Positions 44,526-52,714 of a stretch of DNA of 64,000 nucleotides are shown piece after piece. The translations under genes were made by a program, and so were the position numbers. The notes under the pieces are model-generated. The model had not been told where the DNA came from, ran no database searches, and saw only the letters and a program-made list of their open reading frames with translations. Source of the DNA: Solirubrobacter deserti (GTDB taxonomy: Bacteria; Actinomycetota; Thermoleophilia; Solirubrobacterales; Solirubrobacteraceae); assembly GCF_003344625.1 (NCBI RefSeq), contig NZ_QPKJ02000005.1, positions 310,001 to 374,000 of the forward strand, written 5' to 3'. Numbering within the stretch: the stretch's first letter is position 1; each line of letters begins with the position of its first letter.

Positions 44526-45161
44526 GTGACCGGGGTCCTGCTCACCGCCGAGGAACTGCACTTTCTGGCCGGAGCGTACGAGCTCGACGTGGTGCCGGGG
44601 CTCGAGCCGCTGCCCGTGGACCCTGACGACGCACCGGCGATGCGGCTGCTGATCGGCACGGCCGCACGCTCGCTGGTGGCGCGTGAGCTCGGCGCCTACG
44701 GCGCGGACGACAAGTTCGTGCCCGCGTCCTGGCTGGACCCGCTGCTGGAGACGCTTCCCGACGCGACATGGAGCATCAGCGCCGAGTTCGCGAGCGCCGA
44801 GGAGCTGGGCGCCGCGGCCTGGTGGGGCGGCGACGGGTTCGCCGTCGAGTTGATCCGCACCTCGTTCTCGGACTACGCGCTGAGCCTCGTCGAGGACGAC
44901 GTGCGTGAGCGGGTGGGAGCGTTTCTCGGGTTGACCGGGGACGACACGAGCGTCGGCGCGCCGGAGCCGTTCGACGCGGAGGCGCTGCGCGAGGACCCGT
45001 CCCTGATCGCGCGCGCGTCGCGGCTGACGGTGGTCGGCGAAGGCGCCGAGGGCGTCGAGCTCGAGTGGCTGGACCGCGGTGACGGCCCGGTGCTCGTGAT
45101 CGAGGACGACGCGCTGACGCCGACGGGTCGCGCGGCGGTCCTGGACGAGCTGTTCGGCTAA
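44526..45161 (+). CDS. Acidic EspG-like partner protein, module B
   Basis: 211 aa, GTG start one base after the preceding stop. Begins VTGVLLTAEELHFLAGAY, a small helix-turn motif like the start of EspG, followed by mixed alpha/beta sequence very rich in Asp and Glu. Compare YGAEELSALGRLL in the module C protein. EspG proteins are cytosolic chaperones for PE/PPE substrates of ESX systems. The similarity is weak, so this is a working label. Converges on the ATPase gene with a 4-bp overlap. Confidence 0.72.
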   Translation: MTGVLLTAEELHFLAGAYELDVVPGLEPLPVDPDDAPAMRLLIGTAARSLVARELGAYGADDKFVPASWLDPLLETLPDATWSISAEFASAEELGAAAWWGGDGFAVELIRTSFSDYALSLVEDDVRERVGAFLGLTGDDTSVGAPEPFDAEALREDPSLIARASRLTVVGEGAEGVELEWLDRGDGPVLVIEDDALTPTGRAAVLDELFG

Positions 45162-48100
45162 GTGGCGACCTGGACCAGCTCCAGCGCGCCGCGCCACACG
45201 TAGTAGCCGCGGCCGGGCGGGAAGACCGCGTTCGTGCGCCGCGGCAGGCGGACGCCGAGCAGGTCGCCGTCGACGTCCAGGTCGGGATCGAGCAGCAGCC
45301 CGTGCTCGTCCTTGCGCAGCTCGCGCAGCCAGCCGCCGTAGGCGCGCAGCACGGCCTGGGTCTCCGCGGCGGCGACGATCCGCACCGGCGCGTCCCGCCC
45401 GCGCCGCACGAGCGTCTCCAGCGCGGAGGAGCCGAGCGTCTCGGCCAGCTCGTCGCCGTCGTCGATCACGACCACGAGCGGCCGGTCGCCCTCGTCCATG
45501 TCCGCGGCGAGCGCCGCGAGCTCGGCCGCCTTGGCGTCACAGGCCTCGACGCCGCGGGCGACCGACGTCCAGCCGACGTCCGCGGTGGGCAGCGGGCTGC
45601 GACGCGGGGCGAGCAGATGCACCGCCGTGCCCGGGTCGCCGTCGAGCAGCGAGCGGGCGATCGTCTCCAGCGTCGTCGAGCGGCCCGAGCGGTACGGGCC
45701 GGCGACGAGGAAGTGCGCGTCGGCGAGGTCGACGGCGACGCTGTCGAGGTCCTCGTCGCCGAGGCCGAGGACCGGCCGCAGATGGGAGGCGGGCGGGAGC
45801 TCGTCGCGCGAGACGGACGCCGGCAGCGGCGCGATCGGCGGCACGTGGCCTTCGCCGTGGCGGTCCCGGAGCGCGCGGGCCGCGCGGTTGATCGCGGCCA
45901 GCTGGCCCTCACCGGACGGGTCGTCGCCGACGAGCGCGATCTGGGCCTCCATCGCGCCGCGCACGAAGCCGCGGCCCGCGGGAAGCGCCACGTCCTTGGT
46001 CGCCCGCATGTCCAGCCCGAGCGAGCCGTACTCGTCCGGGTCGGCCATCCGCAGCACGACCTTGGTCGGCACGATGCCGCTGAGCTGGCCGGAGATCGTC
46101 GCGCGCCGCTCGGCCGTGATCACGAAGTGCACGCCGAGCGGGCGGCTGTCGGCGACCAGGCGCGGCAGCAGGTCCACCATCTCGCCGAGGTTGATGCGCT
46201 CGAAGGCGGCGAAGAAGCCCGCGTAGCCGTCGAACAGGATCACGATCCGCGGCAGCGTCTCGTGCTCGGGGACGGCGCGGTTGTACTCGCTGAGCGTGAA
46301 CGCGCCGCGCGCCGCGAAGCGCTCACGGCGGGCGGCGAGCGTCTTGCGGATCGTGCTGACCAGCCGCGTCACGCGCTCCTCGTCCTCGCCGAGGACGACG
46401 CCGCCGCAGTGCGGCAGCGCCTCCAGCGACGTGAGGCCGCGCGTGGCGAAGTCGAGCCCGTAGAGGTGCAGGCGGTCCGGGCCGGTCTGGCCGGCCAGGG
46501 CGAGCGCGATCGTGCGCAGCAGCGCCGTCTTGCCCGCGCCGCTGGCGCCGTAGACGAGCAGTGAGCCGTCGTTCTCGAAGTCGTGCGTGAGCGGGATGCG
46601 GCGCTGTCGCGCGGGCTCGTCGATGACGCCGAACGTCACGACGGGATCGGCGCTCGGGGGCAGCGACTCCAGCGGGATGATCGGCTCCAGCGCCGGCAGC
46701 CACGGAGACCGCTGGCGCGGGATCTCCTCGCGCTCGGCGGCGACGTTGACCGCCTTCACGAGCTCCTCGAGGTCGGTGGAGACGGTGCCGAACGCGCTCG
46801 AGGGGCGGCTCGGCTGCGCGCCGTCGTCGGCGGCGCGGCCGAAGCCGAAGTCGCGCAGCTCGATCGCGGGCGCCGAGTCCGCCGCGGCCGTGATGCCGCC
46901 GACGTAGGCGGCCTGGAACTCCTGCAGCTCGGCCGCGCCCACGCGGGCGAGCGCGCGGCCGGGCGTGGTGCGCGGGATGCGGGCCGCGTCGCCGACGCCG
47001 ACGACGTCCGCGGACTCGGTCGCGGCGGCCATGCGCAGCGCGATCCGCAGGTTCACGTTGGCGCGGATGTTCTCGGACACGACGCCGCCCGGGCGCTGCG
47101 TCGCGAGCACGAGGTGCACGCCGAGCGAGCGGCCGCGCTGAGCCACGTCGACGACGCCCTCGACGAACTCCGGCACCTCCTTGGCCAGCGTCGCGAACTC
47201 GTCGATCACGATCACGAGGCTCGGCGGCGCGTCGCTGGAGCGGCGCTCCATGTCGATCAGGTCCTTGGCGCCCGCGTCCTTGAGCACGTGCTCGCGGCGC
47301 TTGAGCTCGGCGTTCAGGGACGTGAGCGCGCGCTGGGTGAGGTGCGTGTCCAAGTCGGTGACGAAGCCGACGGTGTGAGGGAGCCCGACGCACTCCTTAA
47401 ACGCGGCGCCGCCCTTGTAGTCCACGAGCAGGAACGTGAGCCGGTTCGGCGGGTGCGCGAGCGCGAGCGAGGCGACGAGCGTCTGCAGCAGCTCGGACTT
47501 GCCCGCGCCGGTGGTGCCGCCAATCAGCGCGTGCGGGCCGTCCGTTCGCAGGTCGACCACGAGGTGCTCGTCGCCGGTGGCGCCCAGCGGGGCGGCGAGC
47601 TTACGCCTGGCGTCGGCGCGCCAGCGCTCGACGACGTCCTCCGGCGTGTGCTCGGACTGGCCGAGCAGCTCGAGCAGGGTCACGCGTGACGGGATGCCGC
47701 CGCGCACGCCGCTCGTGCTGGTGTCGCGCACGGGCGCGAGCGCGAGCGCGATCTCGCGCGCGCTGGCGCGGCTGAGGCCGTCGACCGTGACGTCCTCCAG
47801 CACGCCGCCGGTGCGGGCGTCGGTGACCACGACGCTCGCGAGCAGCGGGTCGTGCTCGATGGTGACGCGGCACTCGCCGGGCAGCTCGCGCATCTCGCGG
47901 CCGAGCCAGAGCACACCCACGTCGTGCTTGCCCGTGGCGCCGAGCAGCTCGGCGATCAGGCTGCGCTCGGGCGCGACGCGCTCGTCGAGCACGAGCAGCA
48001 CGAACAGGCCGCGGCGCGGCGGGCCCGCGCCCATCCGCTCGGCCTCCGCGCGGCGGCGGCGCTGCAGCGCGATCACCTCTTCCACGAGCCGGCGCGCCTC

Positions 48101-49510
48101 GACGGGGCCGACCGCGAGCGGCTCGCCCTCGAGCGGGGACCCCTGCGGGCGCGTGTGCGGCGTCCACTTGATCCAGCCCAGCTCGGGGACGAGCTCCTCG
48201 CGCACGGCGGCGGCGACCATCATCTCGCGCGGGCTGTGCAGCGTCACGGCCTGGGCCAGCAGCCAGCGCGTGAGCGCGGTGACGCCCGCGGGCGAGCCGC
48301 CGAGGCCGACGGCGCCGGCCTCCGGGATCGCGACCAGCACGGGCGCCGCGGGGATGGTGCGGTGCTGCTCCTCGACGGTCTGCGCCTTGCGGCGCAGCTC
48401 CTCCTCGCCGCCCATGTCGACCGCGACCTCGTAGCGGGCGCGCTGGTCGGCGGTGCCGACGCGCAGGTGCAGGAAGTCGGGATCCGACGGGCGGCGCTCC
48501 CACAGGTCGGCGGTGTGGGAGACGGCGCGGTGGATGAGCTCGCCGGCGTCGGGCGCGGCGGCGTTGCGCTCGTGCTCCTCCTCGGCCGCCGCGGTCGCCA
48601 GCTGCTCGGAGAGCTTGGCCAGCTCGCCCTCCCAGCGCGTGCGCTCCTCCGCGCTGGCCTTCCTGCCGCCGCGGCGGTCCTCGATGTAGGTCCAGATCGC
48701 GAGCACCGGCGTGAGCGCCATGAACAGCAGCATCAGCGGGCTCTTGGTCACCAGGTACATGACCGCGCCCATCAGCAGCGGCGCGAGGCTGGCGGCGAGC
48801 GGCAGCCGCGCCTTGGTCGGCTTGCCGGGCGGGGCGGGCAGCTGAAAGCGCTGCGGCTGCCAGCGGCGCGGGACGCGCGGCGGGCGGTTGAACGCGACGT
48901 TGCCGGCGCCGTCGTCGCCGAGCGCGTCCTGACGCGGGCGGCTCGGGCGGATCGTGATCAGGCTGCGGGCGAGCCGCAGGCGCTCGCCGTTGGTGAGCGT
49001 GTAGGGCTCGTGGTGGCGCAGCGGAGTGTCTCTGACGAACGTGCCGTTGCCCGAGCCGGGGTCGACGACCGTGACCGCGTCGGGCAGGACCTTCACGCGC
49101 AGGTGCTGGCGCGACATCGAAGGGTCGGCGAGCGTGACGTCGCAGGCCTCGTCGCGGCCGACCATGAACGTGCCGGCGGGCAGCGAGACGATCTTGCCGG
49201 CGGCCGGGCCGCCGACGACGACCAGGTCGAAGCGCGCGTTGCCGGTGTCGGGCCGGCGCGCGGGCGCGTGGCCGAGCGTCAGCGTGTCGCCGTTGCGGAC
49301 GCCGGCCGCGAGCAGACGCTCGTCGGCGCGCAGCGTGGTGCCGGTGCGCTCGAGCGTGACGGCCTGGGCGAGCGGCGCACCGAGCTTCGTGGCGATGGCG
49401 TCCGCGAACGCGCCGACGGTGACGCTGGGCGCGATCTCGGCCACGAGGTCGTGCGCGCGGTCGGCGCCGAGCCGGGCGCGCACGTGCAGGACGGTGCGGG
49501 TGCCGCTCAT
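45158..49510 (-). CDS. EccC/EssC-type secretion ATPase with ubiquitin-like and FHA domains
   Basis: 1450 aa. Order: ubiquitin-like beta-grasp domain of the YukD/EccD kind (about 5-82; LLAAGVRNGDTLTLG), FHA domain (about 95-165; MVGRDEACDVTLADPSMSRQH), two membrane helices (about 232-275), then three FtsK/SpoIIIE modules. ATPase 1 is intact: GTTGAGKS near 665, and VIVIDEFATL. ATPase 2 has GASGAGKT near 988 but a Walker B without Glu (ILFDGYAGF). ATPase 3 has GPYRSGRS near 1271 with Arg for Lys. This is the motor of the T7SS-like locus. Start ATG 49510 overlaps the kinase stop; a long upstream extension is a frame artefact. Confidence 0.95.
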   Translation of the reverse strand: MSGTRTVLHVRARLGADRAHDLVAEIAPSVTVGAFADAIATKLGAPLAQAVTLERTGTTLRADERLLAAGVRNGDTLTLGHAPARRPDTGNARFDLVVVGGPAAGKIVSLPAGTFMVGRDEACDVTLADPSMSRQHLRVKVLPDAVTVVDPGSGNGTFVRDTPLRHHEPYTLTNGERLRLARSLITIRPSRPRQDALGDDGAGNVAFNRPPRVPRRWQPQRFQLPAPPGKPTKARLPLAASLAPLLMGAVMYLVTKSPLMLLFMALTPVLAIWTYIEDRRGGRKASAEERTRWEGELAKLSEQLATAAAEEEHERNAAAPDAGELIHRAVSHTADLWERRPSDPDFLHLRVGTADQRARYEVAVDMGGEEELRRKAQTVEEQHRTIPAAPVLVAIPEAGAVGLGGSPAGVTALTRWLLAQAVTLHSPREMMVAAAVREELVPELGWIKWTPHTRPQGSPLEGEPLAVGPVEARRLVEEVIALQRRRRAEAERMGAGPPRRGLFVLLVLDERVAPERSLIAELLGATGKHDVGVLWLGREMRELPGECRVTIEHDPLLASVVVTDARTGGVLEDVTVDGLSRASAREIALALAPVRDTSTSGVRGGIPSRVTLLELLGQSEHTPEDVVERWRADARRKLAAPLGATGDEHLVVDLRTDGPHALIGGTTGAGKSELLQTLVASLALAHPPNRLTFLLVDYKGGAAFKECVGLPHTVGFVTDLDTHLTQRALTSLNAELKRREHVLKDAGAKDLIDMERRSSDAPPSLVIVIDEFATLAKEVPEFVEGVVDVAQRGRSLGVHLVLATQRPGGVVSENIRANVNLRIALRMAAATESADVVGVGDAARIPRTTPGRALARVGAAELQEFQAAYVGGITAAADSAPAIELRDFGFGRAADDGAQPSRPSSAFGTVSTDLEELVKAVNVAAEREEIPRQRSPWLPALEPIIPLESLPPSADPVVTFGVIDEPARQRRIPLTHDFENDGSLLVYGASGAGKTALLRTIALALAGQTGPDRLHLYGLDFATRGLTSLEALPHCGGVVLGEDEERVTRLVSTIRKTLAARRERFAARGAFTLSEYNRAVPEHETLPRIVILFDGYAGFFAAFERINLGEMVDLLPRLVADSRPLGVHFVITAERRATISGQLSGIVPTKVVLRMADPDEYGSLGLDMRATKDVALPAGRGFVRGAMEAQIALVGDDPSGEGQLAAINRAARALRDRHGEGHVPPIAPLPASVSRDELPPASHLRPVLGLGDEDLDSVAVDLADAHFLVAGPYRSGRSTTLETIARSLLDGDPGTAVHLLAPRRSPLPTADVGWTSVARGVEACDAKAAELAALAADMDEGDRPLVVVIDDGDELAETLGSSALETLVRRGRDAPVRIVAAAETQAVLRAYGGWLRELRKDEHGLLLDPDLDVDGDLLGVRLPRRTNAVFPPGRGYYVWRGALELVQVAT

Positions 49511-50985
49511 TGGATGAGCGCCCCGCGCAGCGCGTCGATCTCCTTCTGGAGCGCGGCCTCGGAGCGGCCGATGGATTCGGCCGTCCGGTCGTAGATGCCC
49601 TTCTTGTTCGTCTCCGCGGCCTGGCGCATCGTGCCGAAGCGGGTGGCGAGCTGGTCGACGCGCTGGACGAGCCGCCGGTGTCGGGCGGCGTCCGCGGGCG
49701 GCGCCTTGATCGCCTCCAGGTCGTCGCTCGCCTGCTCGAACGTTCGCTCGAGCCGGCCCACCGCGTCGATCTGGTCGGGGACCGTGGCCGCGTCGGCGAG
49801 CGCCCGGCGCTCGGCCCGGTAGGTCAGGCCGAGCCGGTCCACGGTGTCGTCGACGGCCTCGACGTAGCGCACGTGGGCGCGCTCCTGCGTCGACGGCCCG
49901 CGATCGGAGAGCGCGAAGCCGGAGCCGGCGGCGGCCGCGGTGATGACCACCGCGAGGGTGATCGTGATCGGCTTGCGGTAGGAGCGCCGCTCGGTCGGGC
50001 GCGGGCCGACCTGCGATGCCGAAGGCGGCCGGTCGACGAGCGTCTGGCCCGCCTGCGGCTGGATCAGCCGGCCGCCGAACGTAGTCGACGCGCTGCGCTC
50101 CTGCGGGCGCTCGCCCGTCGAGGTCCGGCGCGCGATCTCGGTCGGCGGTGGCGGGGGCAGGCGGGTTCCCGCGCCGGTCGCGGCTTCCAGCTCGTCCATC
50201 ACGGCGGTCGCCGAGTCGACGCGTTGCTCCGGGTCCTTGGCCATCGCGTGGGCCAGGACGTCGTCCACCTGGCGCGGGACGTCGGGGCGGACCTCGCTCG
50301 GGCGCGGAGGCGGCTCGGAGACGTGGGCGAACAGGATCGCGGCGTCCGACTCGCGCTCGTAGGGGACACGGCCGGTCAGGCACTCGAACAGCACGGCGCC
50401 GAACGCGTAGACGTCGCTGCGGCGCGTCGCGGGCCTGCCGTGGATCTGCTCGGGCGCGATGTAGTCGAGCGTGCCCACGAACTGGCCCGTGCGCGTGAGA
50501 CCCGGCTGCCCGAGCGCCTGCGTGAGGCCGAAGTCCGCCAGGTAGGCGTGGTCGCGGCTGCCGATCAGGATGTTCTGCGGCTTGAAGTCGCGGTGGATCA
50601 TCCCGGCGTCGTGCGCGGCGTCCAGCGCGTCCGCGATCGGCCGCAGGATGCGGATGACGCGGTGCAGGTCGAGCTCCCCGCGCGTGATCAGGTCCTTCAG
50701 GCTCGGGCCCTTGATCAGCTGCATCGAGATGTACAGCTGGCCGTCGGCGTCCCCGAAGTCGTGCACGGTCACCACGTGCGGGTGATCGAGCGCGGCCTGG
50801 CTGCGCGCCTCGCGCCGGAACCGCTCCTGGAAGCGATCGTTGCGCGAGAGCTCCGGGGTGATCACCTTCAGCGCGACCCGGCGGTGCAGCGAGAGCTGGA
50901 TGGCCTCATAGACCACGCCCATGCCTCCCTGGCCCAGCAGCGCTTCGATCTGGTAGTTCCCGATCAGGGATCCCGTTTGGAGCAT
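49507..50985 (-). CDS. Transmembrane Ser/Thr protein kinase (PknB-type)
   Basis: 492 aa. Kinase domain 10-270: GQGGMG loop at 18-23, Lys40, HRDFKPQN at 131-138, DFG at 151-153 and APE at 177-179. A Pro/Arg/Ser-rich juxtamembrane part follows, then a membrane helix (about 335-356) and a ~130-residue helical external domain rich in charged residues, not PASTA. Stop overlaps the ATPase start by 4 bp (ATGA), so kinase and ATPase are co-made and the FHA domain of the ATPase is a plausible reader of the phosphothreonine it writes. Divergent from module C by 30 bp. Confidence 0.95.
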   Translation of the reverse strand: MLQTGSLIGNYQIEALLGQGGMGVVYEAIQLSLHRRVALKVITPELSRNDRFQERFRREARSQAALDHPHVVTVHDFGDADGQLYISMQLIKGPSLKDLITRGELDLHRVIRILRPIADALDAAHDAGMIHRDFKPQNILIGSRDHAYLADFGLTQALGQPGLTRTGQFVGTLDYIAPEQIHGRPATRRSDVYAFGAVLFECLTGRVPYERESDAAILFAHVSEPPPRPSEVRPDVPRQVDDVLAHAMAKDPEQRVDSATAVMDELEAATGAGTRLPPPPPTEIARRTSTGERPQERSASTTFGGRLIQPQAGQTLVDRPPSASQVGPRPTERRSYRKPITITLAVVITAAAAGSGFALSDRGPSTQERAHVRYVEAVDDTVDRLGLTYRAERRALADAATVPDQIDAVGRLERTFEQASDDLEAIKAPPADAARHRRLVQRVDQLATRFGTMRQAAETNKKGIYDRTAESIGRSEAALQKEIDALRGALIQ

Positions 50986-51015
50986 CGACCCTGGAAAGGG
51001 TACGTTGGAGTGACG

Positions 51016-51354
51016 ATGATCGAGCTTGTCGGCGACCCCGCAGCAATGCAGGCCCAGGCCGCGGCCTGGCGCGCCATCGCGGGGCGGATCGCCGACGCGG
51101 GCGCCCGTGGCGCGGCGGCCGTCACCGGCGCGCACTTCGAGGGTCCCGCGGCCGCGCGCGCGAAGGCCGAAGCGCGCTCCGCCGCCGCGCGCGCGACGGG
51201 CATCGCGGCCGAGCTGCGCGCGTTGGCGGGCGCGCTCTCGCGCGACGCCGAGGAGCTCGAAGCCGCCCAACGCCGCCAGCGCGCGCTGGAGGAAGCGGAG
51301 GCCGCCGAGTCGGCGGCCCGCGCCGCGGCCGCGGAGGCGGCCGGCAAGTCGTGA
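51016..51354 (+). CDS. WXG100-like small protein, module C
   Basis: 112 aa. Alanine-rich double helix with turn motif F41-E-G43 (AHFEGPAAARAK) in place of WxG, and a C-terminal charged coil (AAQRRQRALEEAEAAESAARA). N-terminal GDPAAMQAQAAAWR resembles module B. A short inverted repeat, ACCCT-GGAA-AGGGT, lies at 50988-51001 in the 30-bp gap to the kinase. Followed by the module C large gene after 52 bp. Confidence 0.8.
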   Translation: MIELVGDPAAMQAQAAAWRAIAGRIADAGARGAAAVTGAHFEGPAAARAKAEARSAAARATGIAAELRALAGALSRDAEELEAAQRRQRALEEAEAAESAARAAAAEAAGKS

Positions 51355-51406
51355 GCGGCGCCGCGCCCGCGCGCCTCGCGGCGCCCGCCCATCCCGCGGG
51401 ACGTCG

Positions 51407-52714
51407 ATGACGCGGATCTCCATCGAACCGTCCAGCGTTCTGCGGGCGGCGTCGGCGTTGCGCGATGTCGCCGGCGAGCACCGGCGGTCCGCGTCCCGGC
51501 TCGCCTCGGACGGGCTGCCGAGCATGCCGCCGGACCTTGTCGGGCGCTACGCGGGGCGCATCCGCGCACTCGCGGCCGACCTCGACGCGTTGGCGGGCGA
51601 GCTGGTGCGGGCGGGTTCGAACCTGGACAAGCGGGCGCGGCTCGCCGAGGCCAGCCAGGCCGGCGCGAGCACGACCACCGTCGTGCCGATCCCGATCCCG
51701 CCGCCCGAGCCACCGCTGCGCACGCCGCGCATCCCGAGCGTGAGGATGCCGCAGTCGGGCGGGCGGGCCGCGCACCTCGCCAACGCGCTCGGCGCGTCCG
51801 GCGGCGCGCCGCCCTCGCACCCGGCCGGCGCGGCGTCCCAGCAGGACGCCGCGTGCTGGCTGGCGGCGCAGTCGCGCTCGGCCGGCGCGCCCGGCGAGCT
51901 GCTCGTGATGGCGGCGCTGACCGAGTCGGGCGGCCAGAACCTGTCCTACGGCGACCGTGACAGCGTCGGGTACTTCCAGATCCGGCCGTCGACGAACTTC
52001 GCGCCTGCGGGGTTCGGCGTCCCGCCCGAGACCAAGGTCTCCGGCGACTGGTGGGTGCAGAACCCGGACGCGCAGGCGGCGTGGGCGCGCGACAAGATCG
52101 CCGAGACCGCGGGCGGCGAGCGCGACGCCGACCTCTCGGACCCGGTCGCACTCGGCGCGTGGGCGCAGGCGATCGAGCGCTCGGCCTACCCGGACCGCTA
52201 CGCGCAGCACTACGACCAGGCGCGCGAGCTGGTCAAGCACTGCTCCGCGCAGGAGCCGAGCCGGGGCGGCGGGGACGCGCTGCGGATCGCGGCGCGCGAA
52301 CTCGGCGTGCGCGAGTCGGGGGACAACACGGGCGCGCGCGTGTCCGTCTTCCAGGACGCGACCGGCGCCTACAACGCGCCGTGGTGCGCGAGCTTCGTCA
52401 CGTGGGCGCTCGAGGAGTCCGGCCGCTCGATGCCCGACGGCAACTGGGCCGCGGTCGCCAGCTGGGTGGCCGCCGCGCAGGCGGGCACGGCGGGCCTGGA
52501 GCTCGTGTCCGCGGCCGAAGCGCGGCCCGGCGACCTCGTCGCCTACGACTGGGGCTTCGGTTCCGACTTCGGCCAGGACGGCCACATCGGCATGCTCGCC
52601 ACCGACGTCTCGGGCGGGACGTTCGAGGCCATCGAAGGCAACTACCAGGACGCGGTCACGCACACGTCGCGCTCCGTCGACGACGCCAACGTCGTGTTCA
52701 TCCGCGTCAGTTGA
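51407..52714 (+). CDS. T7SS-like module C effector: ESX-like N-domain, lysozyme-like and CHAP domains
   Basis: 435 aa. N-terminal helical domain 1-80 nearly superimposable on module B (MTRISIEPSSV; PSMPP at 38-42; LDKRA at 73-77), a Pro-rich link (93-112), a lysozyme/transglycosylase-like domain (145-280; Glu173 in LTESGG, SVGYFQIRP), and a CHAP domain (288-434; Cys327 in APWCASF, DGHIGML with His). No signal peptide. Peptidoglycan hydrolase with two activities (glycan and peptide), presumably exported by the WXG pathway. Stop overlaps the TTG start of the partner gene. Confidence 0.92.
   Translation: MTRISIEPSSVLRAASALRDVAGEHRRSASRLASDGLPSMPPDLVGRYAGRIRALAADLDALAGELVRAGSNLDKRARLAEASQAGASTTTVVPIPIPPPEPPLRTPRIPSVRMPQSGGRAAHLANALGASGGAPPSHPAGAASQQDAACWLAAQSRSAGAPGELLVMAALTESGGQNLSYGDRDSVGYFQIRPSTNFAPAGFGVPPETKVSGDWWVQNPDAQAAWARDKIAETAGGERDADLSDPVALGAWAQAIERSAYPDRYAQHYDQARELVKHCSAQEPSRGGGDALRIAARELGVRESGDNTGARVSVFQDATGAYNAPWCASFVTWALEESGRSMPDGNWAAVASWVAAAQAGTAGLELVSAAEARPGDLVAYDWGFGSDFGQDGHIGMLATDVSGGTFEAIEGNYQDAVTHTSRSVDDANVVFIRVS

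Noticed and set aside
49511..50383. N-terminal extension of the secretion ATPase by 291 codons
   Set aside because: It is the kinase gene read in another frame; the ATG at 49510 with the ubiquitin-like start fits the family.
50986..51525. Longer start of the Ser/Thr kinase
   Set aside because: The extension is low-complexity Arg/Ala antisense to the module C WXG-like gene; MLQTGSLIGNYQIEALLG is a normal kinase start.
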